A stretch of DNA of 64,000 nucleotides from Salinispora mooreana (GCF_000379065.1 NZ_KB900614.1:4885969-4949968); one strand, 5' to 3'; counted from the first letter of the stretch, positions 23,919 to 31,621 are shown. The notes: generated by a model not told the origin, from the sequence alone. Made by a program: numbers and translations.

Positions 23919-24119
23919 TTCAAGGATGGCCCGGACCGGAACAACGTAGCTACGTCCAACCCGAATGACCTGTACAGGGAACTGCCCGCGTTGGGCTAGC
24001 GTGTAGGCTTTGCTGCGGCCGATGCCGAGGATTGATCCGGCCGTAGCGACATCCGTTGTCAGTCCGAGACCCTGAACAGATGCGACGGTCCAAGGTTCAT
24101 TGGTGCCGTTTTTGGACAT
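23877..24119 (-). CDS. xis: Excisionase-like helix-turn-helix protein
   Basis: 80 residues. 'TDVATAGSILGIGRSKAYTLAQRGQFPVQVIRVGRSYVVPVRAILELLGV' is the winged-helix MerR/Xis 'helix_turn_helix, DUF' domain found next to actinobacterial integrases. The ATG at 24119 follows GGGAGGAG by six bases. It lies upstream of and in the same direction as the integrase but is separated from it by the divergent small gene, an unusual order. It should bend attachment-site DNA and direct excision. Confidence 0.75.
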   Translation of the reverse strand: MSKNGTNEPWTVASVQGLGLTTDVATAGSILGIGRSKAYTLAQRGQFPVQVIRVGRSYVVPVRAILELLGVSVVVRREHP

Positions 24120-24380
24120 GAATCTCCTCCCGTTGGGAAGACAAGTTTGTGGCTCCGCTTGAGGCTTAAAGCCAGTGAGGCAGTTATTCAGGCAGCCTGA
24201 TGGACACTTCCAGCCCAACTTCAGGATCGATCAAGGGTTCACGTGTAGCCCGACCTTGGAGCGACAACCATAGCAGCCACTGCAACACCCCCCTTCGCGA
24301 AGCAGTGACCCAGGTCACATCAGATTCCACCTACAGGCATACGGGTTTGTAGGTGGTTATTAATAGTGAGGGGGTTTTAC

Positions 24381-24396
24381 GGGAGGGAGGGGAGGG
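24381..24396 (+). other. G-quadruplex-forming motif
   Basis: GGGAGGGAGGGGAGGG is four G-tracts of three or more with one-base A loops, a classical intramolecular G-quadruplex sequence. It is followed at once by direct repeats of GACCGACCC (about 24406-24424) and then by the hairpin array. Whether it acts in replication, transcription or not at all is open. Confidence 0.6.
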
Positions 24397-24442
24397 AGCG
24401 AAGGCGACCGACCCGACCGACCCAACAGTGACCTACCAGTGA

Positions 24443-24932
24443 GGGCAGCCCCCTTGGCTGCCCGACAGTCACTACTGCTAACAGCAACAGGGCAGCCCCC
24501 TAGGGCTGCCAACACTAGTCACTACTGACTACTACTAACCAGGTTGGCAGCCCTTCGGCTGCCAACAACAGAACCAACCACTACGGCAGCCCCCGAGGGC
24601 TGCCAACACTGACAACAGCAGTAGCAGCAACTACTGTTGGCAGCCCCCTCGGCTGCCAACCAACAGTAACTACTAAACAGTTCTACTCAAACAAGGGCAG
24701 CCCCCTCGGGCTGCCTAGTAGTAACCACTAACTACAGTGGCAGCCCTCAAGGGCTGCCCGCAGTAACAAACTGAAGCTTTAATAGCTACCACTGTTGGGC
24801 AGCCCTTCGGGGGACTGCCCAACCAATAACCAACAACCAACCACTAAAGGGCAGCCCCGAAGGGCTGCCTACAGTAACAAACCACAGCTTCTAATTAGCT
24901 ACTACTGTTGGCATTCCCCAAAGAATGCCAAC
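24443..24932. repeat. Array of ten short hairpins, about 50-bp period
   Basis: Ten palindromes at 24443-63, 24491-510, 24543-66, 24585-604, 24636-60, 24696-715, 24739-58, 24794-823, 24850-69 and 24907-32. Nine share stem GGCAGCC(C)/(G)GGCTGCC with different 4-6-base loops. The tenth has GGCATTC/GAATGCC, a compensated stem change. Three or four are extended to 10 bp by GTT/AAC. Spacers of about 20-40 bases are A/C-rich on this strand and reuse AACAGT, ACTACT and ACTGTT. No ORF spans it. The region 24120-24963 contains no gene. Function unknown: possible origin, RNA, or protein-binding array. Confidence 0.9.
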
Positions 24933-24963
24933 CAACAGAAACAACCACTGTCCCGCAAAGGCA

Positions 24964-25356
24964 ATGAGTTACAACACCTGCACCATCTGCAAACACCTCA
25001 CACCCCACGGCACCACAAGGTGCCCAACACACCAGCCGAAACCGTTCGCCACCGCCCAACGGTCGGAGGCGCACAACCGCACTCACCCCGAAGTTTGGTA
25101 TTCCGCAAAGGCAGCCCGCGCGAAACGCGCGTACCTCAACCACCATCCGGTGTGCTGGGAATGTGGAGCACCCTCAACACACGTCGACCACACCATCCCC
25201 ACGTCCACACCGGAAGGCCAGGCACTGCTCATGGAACCGTCGCTGTGGCGTCCTCACTGCGCCACCTGCTCCAACCGCCAAGGGGCCCGGTTAGGGGCCC
25301 AACGAAGAATCGAGAACCGTGCGACCCCGTTCGGTGAAAGAGCCCCTGGGCTCTGA
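24964..25356 (+). CDS. Small HNH endonuclease
   Basis: 130 residues. An N-terminal zinc-ribbon-like 'CTICKHLTPHGTTRCPTH' is followed by a phage-type HNH domain: 'CWECGAPSTHVDHTIP' with the metal-binding and catalytic His pair, then 'LWRPHCATCSNRQGARLG' closing the zinc finger. Such nucleases nick or cut DNA and are common in phage packaging regions and as homing enzymes. It starts 32 bases after the last hairpin of the array. No terminase gene is nearby. The start at ATG 24964 has only a weak AAAGG before it; an ATG at 24925 lies inside the last hairpin and is less likely. Confidence 0.8.
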   Translation: MSYNTCTICKHLTPHGTTRCPTHQPKPFATAQRSEAHNRTHPEVWYSAKAARAKRAYLNHHPVCWECGAPSTHVDHTIPTSTPEGQALLMEPSLWRPHCATCSNRQGARLGAQRRIENRATPFGERAPGL

Positions 25357-25695
25357 CACAACAGTCTAGCTGGGCGGGGGTTCGCACACTACGGTCTGCA
25401 TTCCGTACAGAAAAACCCACAAGACAGTCTGCTCAGGAAATGCAAACCCACAACCCCCAACCCCCGGCAGGGGGAAAGGGGCAGAAAAACTTTCCCACAA
25501 ACTTTACCCACTCCCGCTGCATTAGGCTCGTTTTTGTGTCTGCACATTTCCCGGGTTTGTGGGAATTCGAGGGAAACCTTAAATTGTTTCAGTTACCTTA
25601 AATGAGAGTAAGGAAATTTCATGGATGATCCGTTTTCGGCGTTCCGTGAGCCCCCTACCCGACCCAGCGACCAGCACAGCACCGTAAGGAGAACT

Positions 25696-25725
25696 TCTCC
25701 TCCACCGCCCTGGCGGTGGAGGAGA
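25696..25725. repeat. Perfect 14-bp hairpin in the HNH-to-secreted-protein gap
   Basis: TCTCCTCCACCGCC (25696-25709) pairs perfectly with GGCGGTGGAGGAGA (25712-25725), two-base loop. The surrounding gap 25357-25889 is A/T-richer than its flanks, with poly-A and poly-C runs. A frame from 25737 to 25847 ('LVGAAALEQEPGQLTAAEV...') looks protein-like but has a stop just upstream and no start, so it may be a gene relic. Confidence 0.7.
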
Positions 25726-25889
25726 CCTCGTCGTAGCTGGTCGGCGCGGCCGCCCTTGAACAGGAGCCGGGCCAGCTGACCGCTGCTGAGGTTTCGGTTT
25801 TCGGAGAGCCTAAAGTTGGTTGGCTTGACTTTCTCAAATCCCATTGATAACCTTTCCGCGTCAAGACAACGATCCACTGTGGAGGAACG

Positions 25890-26411
25890 ATGAAGATCGG
25901 TAGGGCATTGTCAAGGCTAGGCCTTGGAGTGGCAGTGGTGGCCGTCGGTGGATTTATGGCGCTTAGCTCCGGGACGGGCGCATTCGCGAATACCACGTTT
26001 AAAGATGAGTATAAGTACTGGCAATCCGAAAGCAATCCATTGAAGGTTTCCGGCTACGGCAGTACCGTCTATGGATATGGCCAGTGGCGGGTCACTGACA
26101 ACAGTAGCGGAACTCGTTCGTTCCTGGACGCCCGACTTTGGTATTCCAACGCAGACAACCACAAGAAGTACGCTGAACTCGAAACGCAGGCGAATGTTAC
26201 GCCAGCTGGCGCGATCAGTGCCCAATTCTTCCCCCACGCAATTAAAGCAACTCCGAGTTCCAATTACACGTCCAAAACCTGGAACTACGTCAACACCTCA
26301 GTTCATTCCTGGGGCACTAAGGCCCGTGCGGCTGTCGTGGTATGTCTCGACATCCCGAACCGCTTCGATCCGTGTTCTGGTGAGAGTATAACTGGCAGCA
26401 CAAATTACTAA
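25890..26411 (+). CDS. Secreted protein of unknown family (element cargo)
   Basis: 173 residues. Signal peptide 'MKIGRALSRLGLGVAVVAVGGFM...GTGAFA' with cleavage near residue 33. The mature 140 residues are rich in Tyr, Trp, Ser and Asn ('YKYWQSESNPLKVSGYGSTVYGYGQWRV') with two Cys near the C-terminus (in 'VVVCLDIPNRFDPCSG'), which could form a disulphide. The ATG follows GGAGG at good spacing. It precedes an ABC transporter set after a terminator-like hairpin. It might be an exported bacteriocin-like or interaction protein, but no family was recognised. Confidence 0.75.
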   Translation: MKIGRALSRLGLGVAVVAVGGFMALSSGTGAFANTTFKDEYKYWQSESNPLKVSGYGSTVYGYGQWRVTDNSSGTRSFLDARLWYSNADNHKKYAELETQANVTPAGAISAQFFPHAIKATPSSNYTSKTWNYVNTSVHSWGTKARAAVVVCLDIPNRFDPCSGESITGSTNY

Positions 26412-26431
26412 CATATAGATCTCACGAGTCA

Positions 26432-26479
26432 CCGCCGAGCCTTGCCGTCGCAACGATTGGACTTATCAAGGCTCGGCGG
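26432..26479 (+). terminator. Hairpin between secreted-protein and ABC genes
   Basis: CCGCCGAGCCTTG (26432-26444) pairs perfectly with CAAGGCTCGGCGG (26467-26479), a 13-bp stem with 22-base loop. It lies just after the secreted-protein stop and 12 bases before the ABC ATPase start, so it could limit read-through into the transporter genes. No U-run follows. Confidence 0.65.
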
Positions 26480-26491
26480 CGGCATGATCGC

Positions 26492-27226
26492 ATGGAGAAA
26501 CTTTTGGACGTGGGTCGCCTTGTCCTGACCGACTTGACGAAGGCTTTTGGGAACTCGTTTACTCTCGGGCCGCTTTCTTTGACTTTAACAAAGGGCGTAA
26601 CGTGCCTCGTCGGACCGAACGGCGCGGGCAAATCAACGCTCTTCCGTATTGCCGCTAAAGTGGACCGTCCCACCTCCGGATCCATCACCCTTGAAAATGA
26701 CGGGAGATCAGCAAGGCTGGGTTACCTACCACAGGAGCCGTTGCTGCCGCCATCGGCAACCTGTGAAGACTTTCTGCACTACGTGGCCTGGCTGCAGCGC
26801 ATCGGTCGACACCAGCGCGCGGCTGCTATATCGTCGGCTTTGGCCGCCGTAGGACTAGCCGACCGTCGCTCTAGCAGGATCCGCGAACTGTCGGGCGGAA
26901 TGCGTCGGCGTCTCGGTATCGCGCATGCGATTGTCCATGACCCGGCCCTCATCCTGTTGGACGAGCCGACCGTTGGCCTGGATCCGGCGCAACGAATCAG
27001 TCTACGCAACACCATCGGCACGGTTGGCCAGGACAGGATCGTACTCGTCTCGACCCACCTCGTTGAGGACGTTCGCGGTCTGGCTGACCGGGTGATCATC
27101 CTTAATCAGGGAAGAGCTATCTACGACGGCAACATCCCCGATCTGGAGAAGCTCGCGACGGCCGAGGCACCTGGTGACACCGATTTGGAGCGAGCTATCG
27201 CCAGCCTAATGGAGGGGCAGCAGTGA
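26492..27226 (+). CDS. ABC transporter ATPase (element cargo)
   Basis: 244 residues. Walker A 'GPNGAGKST' (41-49), Q-loop 'GYLPQEPLLPPSATCEDFL', signature 'LSGGM' (133-137), Walker B 'LILLDEPTVGLD' (153-164), switch His in 'VLVSTHLVEDV'. It resembles ATPases of ABC-2 exporters that handle antibiotics or peptides. It overlaps the next membrane gene by four bases (GTGA). Together with the two membrane proteins it may export, or give immunity to, the secreted protein encoded upstream. That link is inferred from position. Confidence 0.88.
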   Translation: MEKLLDVGRLVLTDLTKAFGNSFTLGPLSLTLTKGVTCLVGPNGAGKSTLFRIAAKVDRPTSGSITLENDGRSARLGYLPQEPLLPPSATCEDFLHYVAWLQRIGRHQRAAAISSALAAVGLADRRSSRIRELSGGMRRRLGIAHAIVHDPALILLDEPTVGLDPAQRISLRNTIGTVGQDRIVLVSTHLVEDVRGLADRVIILNQGRAIYDGNIPDLEKLATAEAPGDTDLERAIASLMEGQQ

Positions 27227-28479
27227 AGCTCCACGTGCCTTTCGCACTGCGTACGTTGGTCGGCCCTTGGCTAGTGCTGCCGGCACTCGGAGTAGAGATC
27301 GCCACTTTCCTTTTGCGAGGTCTACCCTGGCGTGGCGAGGGAATGTGGACCATCGAATGGTTTGCCACCTCCCTATACCTTATCGGGCCCCTGTGTGCTG
27401 GTGCAGCTGCGGTAGACGCCGCGCGCCTTACCCGCCCCGGGAACCTCCATCTTGCTGTTGCTGTGCCCCGACCATGGCGGGTGTACGCGCGGGCTGTCGC
27501 GTGGTGCGCGGTCCCGCTCATGATCCTGCACCTAGCCGTGATCATCGCTGGCCTGTTGGTTGGAGAGGTTCGCCAGCCGAGTGCCGGCTGGGCGATGATG
27601 TCAGTCGCTGCCACGGTTCAGTGTTTCGCGATTCTCTGGTTTGCTACGCTTGGCTCAGCTATTGGACGCTTCGCGAATTATCTTTTGGCTGGGTTGATCG
27701 GTGCTGCATCCGGCTACCTCCTCAGCTACCTGGTCAGCGATGCACTAGACGGCGAACCCCGATTCCGTCTCCTCGCTTTAGGGGCCGCTACCGTCACCCT
27801 CTTGGGGCGTAGCTACAATTCGGGATATCTGCTCGGGCAACTGACCGTATTCGGCCTCACATCAACGCTTTTCCTCTTGACTTTGGTGCGGATTCGGTCA
27901 GGTGTCCGACTGCCTAGCCTCACTGGCGCTGCCGCAGCGATGCTCGCTGTGGTAGTGGTTGCCCTAGCCCCGGCGGTTCTTCCTGCCGAAAGGCGTGTCG
28001 ATGACCCCCGACCACCAAGCTATTGCTTGGGTAAGGACCCGGAGGTCTGCTTATATTACGAACACCGCCGATATGCGGAGCTAGTCGAACCACACATTCG
28101 TACGCTAATGAACGCCGCCCAGGAAAACGGCTATTCCGCCTTTGTGCCCCAACGGATAATGGAGGAAAGTCAAAGCTATAGGCCCGACCCTTCGCAGGCC
28201 AAGCCTCTCTGGTTGCCGGCTGAGGTATACGAGGAGGGCAGGTATACTCTGGAAGACGCTGCTTTCTTCCTCCTGCTACCGGCACACTGTGACTTCCTAA
28301 ATGGCCCGACATTGACCCCCGAAGGTTACGATGAAATATTCTTCTCGCTCCTCGGAACCTGGCTCGAAATTGCCGACGGGAAGCCCTCCCACGCGCCGGT
28401 AGAGTACCGAAAACTCACGCCGACCGAGGTGAGTCAAGCATTGGCGGATCTGGATCGATGTCAAGTCGGTAGTGATTGA
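27223..28479 (+). CDS. Multi-pass membrane protein with extracytoplasmic tail
   Basis: 418 residues. The first 250 hold about six hydrophobic segments ('WLVLPALGVEIATFLL', 'SLYLIGPLCAGAAAVDAARL', 'AVPLMILHLAVIIAGLLVG', 'CFAILWFATLGSAIGRF', 'FGLTSTLFLLTLV', 'GAAAAMLAVVVVALAPAVLP'), then a soluble C-terminal half starting 'YCLGKDPEVCLYYEHRRYAELV' that should face outward. It is the likely membrane partner of the preceding ATPase by overlap. No ABC-2 signature was recognised, so the substrate is unknown. Confidence 0.75.
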   Translation: MKLHVPFALRTLVGPWLVLPALGVEIATFLLRGLPWRGEGMWTIEWFATSLYLIGPLCAGAAAVDAARLTRPGNLHLAVAVPRPWRVYARAVAWCAVPLMILHLAVIIAGLLVGEVRQPSAGWAMMSVAATVQCFAILWFATLGSAIGRFANYLLAGLIGAASGYLLSYLVSDALDGEPRFRLLALGAATVTLLGRSYNSGYLLGQLTVFGLTSTLFLLTLVRIRSGVRLPSLTGAAAAMLAVVVVALAPAVLPAERRVDDPRPPSYCLGKDPEVCLYYEHRRYAELVEPHIRTLMNAAQENGYSAFVPQRIMEESQSYRPDPSQAKPLWLPAEVYEEGRYTLEDAAFFLLLPAHCDFLNGPTLTPEGYDEIFFSLLGTWLEIADGKPSHAPVEYRKLTPTEVSQALADLDRCQVGSD

Positions 28480-28485
28480 TTAGAA

Positions 28486-29100
28486 GTGGAATTAATGCGC
28501 ACGCTGCGTGCTTGGTCAGCCGTCCACAGTACCGGTCCGGCCCTCGGTGCCTTGGCGTTGGTGGGATTGGCTTCGCTGTTTTTTGCCGATTCGACAGTGG
28601 ACGGGATAGGACCTTTCCGCTTTTGGATGCCAGTGTCCGCACTTCTACTCCTTCCGGCCATCGCGGGAGTGAGTGCCGCCATCGCATGCGCCAGCACCCA
28701 TCGCCTACCACTGCCCGATCCGGCGCGCGCCCATGGGGCGCGCGCCGGATGGGCGGTCGCCTGGACGGCGCTGGCTGCCCTTGTCGCCAACTTGGGCTTG
28801 CTACTCTCCTCGGGTACCTCGCCCCTGGCGGTTACTCGCAACGTAGCCCTCTACATGACGCTCAGTCTCGTGATGGTGTCCGTCGGGCACTCTCACTTGG
28901 CTTGGGCGCCCGCGTTCGCCTACACGATCGCCGCAATGCTATTTGGGCACGGCTCCAATTCCGATCAGTACACGTACTACTGGTGGGCTGTCGTGATGCA
29001 AGAAGAACTGACGACCACACAGTTGGTCATCAACCTGTTGATCCTCGCTATCGCGCTAACCTTGTACGTGGCCAAGCCCAGTCACAACAGCCGTGTCTAG
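28486..29100 (+). CDS. Second membrane protein of the cargo ABC operon
   Basis: 204 residues with about five or six hydrophobic segments ('GALALVGLASLFFADS', 'VSALLLLPAIAGVSAAIACAS', 'AVAWTALAALVANLGLLLSSG', 'LYMTLSLVMVSVGHS', 'LVINLLILAIALTLYVA'). It starts at GTG 28486, six bases after the previous stop, with an in-frame ATG at 28495. It completes a three-gene transporter set and could be an immunity or second permease subunit. No family recognised. Confidence 0.7.
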   Translation: MELMRTLRAWSAVHSTGPALGALALVGLASLFFADSTVDGIGPFRFWMPVSALLLLPAIAGVSAAIACASTHRLPLPDPARAHGARAGWAVAWTALAALVANLGLLLSSGTSPLAVTRNVALYMTLSLVMVSVGHSHLAWAPAFAYTIAAMLFGHGSNSDQYTYYWWAVVMQEELTTTQLVINLLILAIALTLYVAKPSHNSRV

Positions 29101-29408
29101 AGGAATTCAGATTCAGGACGTAGGGCTTGCTGTTTCTATTGGGCCTGTCAAGACAATTGCCCTGTCTCACATTCGGTGGCGATGGAGGATCCTGCTATCC
29201 GAGGAGGATGCGGTGGGCGAGGCAGGGTACAGCCTAAGGGGTATCTCGCAACCCTAATGTATGTCTGTTGAGGATGATTACGGTCCTGGACCCCGACAGG
29301 GGCCCGGGGCCTTTTCATTGGGCGGTTCACACGATCCTCAAAGGCGGCACCTGGACCGCTAGCCGCCCACTACGGCCAGCCCTCAATGGCTGACCCAGGA
29401 CGGACGCG
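29101..29408. other. Gap between convergent element genes
   Basis: 308 bases between the cargo ABC operon and the leftward DUF397 gene. A GC-rich stretch followed by CCTTTTC at about 29286-29316 may act as a weak terminator. I see no gene in it. Confidence 0.4.
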
Positions 29409-29600
29409 TCAGAAACGCTGTCCGGCGCGGATAGAACCCTCGAACGCGTCCCACTCATCCGCCGTGAAGCGGAGCGGCGGCTGATCCGGGTTTTTAGTGT
29501 CGCGGATATGCCGATCGCCGTTCTCGCCTTCGGCCACCTCAACACAGTTCGGGGCGGAGTTGTCACACCTCATCGGCTTCTGCCGGCTCAACTTCTCCAC
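29409..29600 (-). CDS. DUF397-type small protein
   Basis: 63 residues from GTG 29600, preceded by GAGAGAGGAAG. 'NSAPNCVEVAEGENGDRHIRDTKNPDQPPLRFTADEWDAFEGSIRAG' contains the DUF397 hallmarks: NCVEVA, RDxKxP and F-x-x-x-E-W-x-A-F. DUF397 proteins are partners of XRE/DUF5753 regulators in actinobacteria. This copy is distant from such a regulator and overlaps the next gene upstream by 38 bases. A start at ATG 29573 would be shorter. Confidence 0.65.
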   Translation of the reverse strand: MEKLSRQKPMRCDNSAPNCVEVAEGENGDRHIRDTKNPDQPPLRFTADEWDAFEGSIRAGQRF

Positions 29601-29838
29601 GAGAATCTTCCTCTCTCTTTTCCTCACCGGACGCTGATTGCGTCCGGACATCCTTCGGGTGCGGTGGCGTACGTGGGTCAAGCAGGTCATGGGCCAGCAA
29701 CTCCGCGAATGCTTCACCCCACACCCGGCACCGCCGTCGGGTGCCGCACTCCGGGCAGTGACCATTGACCGCCTGGTGCAAGCTGAGGGTCTTCTGCCAC
29801 CGCTCAACCGTTGTCCGGCAGGGTGGCCGGCCTGTCAC
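29563..29838 (-). CDS. Small zinc-ribbon-like protein
   Basis: 91 residues. 'TTVERWQKTLSLHQAVNGHCPECGTRRRCRVWGEAFAELLAHDLL' carries a CPxCG...C motif that may bind zinc, and the C-terminal third is highly charged. Similar short proteins occur in actinobacterial phages and integrative elements beside DUF397 genes. It starts at ATG 29838, overlapping the stop of the gene upstream by four bases. Confidence 0.6.
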   Translation of the reverse strand: MTGRPPCRTTVERWQKTLSLHQAVNGHCPECGTRRRCRVWGEAFAELLAHDLLDPRTPPHPKDVRTQSASGEEKREEDSRGEVEPAEADEV

Positions 29839-30038
29839 CGAAGTGCCCCGATCACGACGGCGGCAACAACGATCACCACCACCAGTAGAGCTGTCAGTTT
29901 CTGACGGGTCGTCAGGGGGTAGGGGTCTGGCTGTGGTACTGGCTCACTGTGCACCTGGTCGCCATCCGGCAACGGGGGCGACCCGTGAGGATCACGGTTG
30001 CGGTGTAGCTCTTGGTGCCCACTGTCGTCTGCCATCAC
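29835..30038 (-). CDS. Single-pass small membrane protein
   Basis: 67 residues: a polar, Pro- and His-rich N-terminal half, then one C-terminal helix ('LTALLVVVIVVAAVVIGAL') that should anchor it in the membrane. It is coupled by four-base overlaps to both neighbours. Unknown function. Confidence 0.5.
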   Translation of the reverse strand: MMADDSGHQELHRNRDPHGSPPLPDGDQVHSEPVPQPDPYPLTTRQKLTALLVVVIVVAAVVIGALR

Positions 30039-30292
30039 AACCGCCTGAGCCCGTCCAGCACAGCCTCAAGCACGTCTACGTCCGGATGGGTCGTGTAGTA
30101 CACCCGCGCCCGCCCGACGGCGGGCGAACTCTGCACGCAAAGATCGGTTGCAACCGGCGTGGAGGGGGTCGGCGGAGCTGCCGCTTCCAGGTCGATCCGG
30201 TGCCGAGCGGCATTCGCCTTCGTGCCTGTGATCACGCCCAGGAGCAGGCCAAGCATGCCCGCAACGGCAGCTATAGAAATCATTACCAGCAT
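30035..30292 (-). CDS. Small membrane-anchored protein, first of leftward operon
   Basis: 85 residues with an N-terminal helix ('MISIAAVAGMLGLLLGVITG') and a soluble tail ('VGRARVYYTTHPDVDVLEAVLDGLRRL'). It starts the four-gene leftward unit of overlapping small genes and is divergent from the XRE regulator across 186 bases, where both promoters must lie. No family recognised. Confidence 0.5.
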   Translation of the reverse strand: MLVMISIAAVAGMLGLLLGVITGTKANAARHRIDLEAAAPPTPSTPVATDLCVQSSPAVGRARVYYTTHPDVDVLEAVLDGLRRL

Positions 30293-30478
30293 TGACGCTC
30301 CTAGGGTCCAAGAAGTCCCCGGCGGGTTGGGTTCTCCACCGGCACGCTGTCGGGTTCCACGATGGATGCGCTAGGCATACCCTCACTAGGTGTGTCTATC
30401 GGGTGGGCAGCGCCGAGACAGTCCGGGGAACCCGTGCGATAGCCTGAATTATTGATCTTGATTTTGGGGGACGTTGAA

Positions 30479-31276
30479 TTGGTCGACCTGTCGAACCCGA
30501 TCGCATCGTTCATCGTTAGTGAGATCCGCCGTGCCAGAGGAGCGGCCGGCATGACACAAGAAGCGTTCGGGCGAGCAGCCGGATATGCCGCGTCACACGT
30601 TAGCTCCGTCGAGAACGGAACACGGGCGCTAACAATCGACTTCATCCATGGAGCCGATCGGGGCCTCAACACCGGCGGACTATTCGAACGCATGATCAAA
30701 GAACTGGGGCGGCGATCCTGGTTCCTGCCTTGGCTAGATGCCGAACGCACTGCAACACAGCTCAGGTGTTTTCAACCTTCCCTCATTCCTGGCCTACTAC
30801 AGACCCAGGACTACGCCCGGGCGGTGATCCGGTGCGATGACCGGCTCAGCGATGAAGAGGTTGATCGGAGGCTTGTCGAAAGGATGGACCGGCAAGAAGT
30901 CTTGACCAGAAAGGACCCTCCCCACTTCATAGCGGTTATTGCCGAATCGGTAATCCGTCGAGCGGGCGAAGACTTCCGTGACATCATGGCCGGTCAGACT
31001 AAGCACCTAATCTCACTTGCGGAAAGACCCAACATTAGCGTCCACATCCTGCCTGACGAAATCAGTATGCATGTCGGGCTTACTGGCCCATTCAGCCTCA
31101 CCTGCGCCGGTCACCAGTGGCTAGCGGAGATGGAAAACCAACTAGGGGGCACGGTTGTAGACCAAGACGACAACGTAGATACTCTGATGTCACGGTGGGA
31201 GACGGTGCGCAACGAGGCACTACCTCGCCGCCAGTCAGTCGAGCTGATGAAGGAAGTAGTGGACTCATGGACCTGA
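30479..31276 (+). CDS. XRE-family regulator with DUF5753 domain
   Basis: 265 residues from TTG 30479, which follows GGGGGACGTTGAA. N-terminal helix-turn-helix 'IRRARGAAGMTQEAFGRAAGYAASHVSSVENGTRA' and a long C-terminal DUF5753 sensor region ('CFQPSLIPGLLQTQDYARAVI', 'RQEVLTRKDPPHFIAVIAESVI', 'VHILPDEISMHVGLTGPF'). Such proteins (WhiJ-like) pair with DUF397 proteins; the DUF397 gene overlaps its 3' end. It is probably the regulator of the divergent small-gene operon and perhaps of the element. Confidence 0.88.
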   Translation: MVDLSNPIASFIVSEIRRARGAAGMTQEAFGRAAGYAASHVSSVENGTRALTIDFIHGADRGLNTGGLFERMIKELGRRSWFLPWLDAERTATQLRCFQPSLIPGLLQTQDYARAVIRCDDRLSDEEVDRRLVERMDRQEVLTRKDPPHFIAVIAESVIRRAGEDFRDIMAGQTKHLISLAERPNISVHILPDEISMHVGLTGPFSLTCAGHQWLAEMENQLGGTVVDQDDNVDTLMSRWETVRNEALPRRQSVELMKEVVDSWT

Positions 31277-31467
31277 TCGGCGCTCAGTGGCGCAAGTCGA
31301 CCCGCAGCGGCTCCGGTGGCGGCAACTGTGTGGAGGTCGCCGGCAACCTCCCCGGCATCGTCGGGGTCCGGGACAGCAAAGACCCGACCGGCCCGGCGCT
31401 CGTGTTCGGCCCCGAGGCGTGGCGCTCGTTCGTCGCGTTCACCAACAGCGGGCACGTAGCCCGCTGA
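31267..31467 (+). CDS. DUF397 protein paired with the XRE regulator
   Basis: 66 residues: 'MDLIGAQWRKSTRSG..GGNCVEVAGNLPGIVGVRDSKDPTGPALVFGPEAWRSFVAF', a complete DUF397 domain. The ATG lies within the last codons of the regulator gene (10-base overlap), so the two are co-translated. In Streptomyces such pairs (WhiJ/AbaA-type) set developmental regulators; a toxin-antitoxin-like behaviour has been suggested for some. Confidence 0.85.
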   Translation: MDLIGAQWRKSTRSGSGGGNCVEVAGNLPGIVGVRDSKDPTGPALVFGPEAWRSFVAFTNSGHVAR

Positions 31468-31485
31468 GGCGCTACACGCACAACG

Positions 31486-31523
31486 AAACCCCCGGCCCTT
31501 CCTCACGGGTAGCCGGGGGTTTT
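31486..31523 (+). terminator. Intrinsic terminator after DUF397
   Basis: AAACCCCCGGC (31486-31496) pairs with GCCGGGGGTTT (31512-31522) and a T follows. It lies 19 bases after the DUF397 stop codon. Confidence 0.85.
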
Positions 31524-31621
31524 CACGTCCACAGGGCCCGTACTGCCGGCCCTGCAGTGACGGTCGGTGTATTGCGGGGGTCTTCTATGTGGCTTCTTGC
31601 TCCCCGCCTCACCCCTGGATG

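Noticed and set aside
24443..24932. CRISPR array
   Set aside because: The repeat unit is a bare 20-base palindrome with variable loop, the spacers share motifs with each other, and no cas gene is present.
25593..25877. Leftward 94-codon frame between HNH and the secreted protein
   Set aside because: No ribosome-binding site, overlaps a hairpin, and composition is not protein-like throughout.
25890..26411. Lactococcin 972-type bacteriocin
   Set aside because: Gene order is suggestive, but the mature protein is longer and lacks the Gly/Trp/Tyr pattern of that family.
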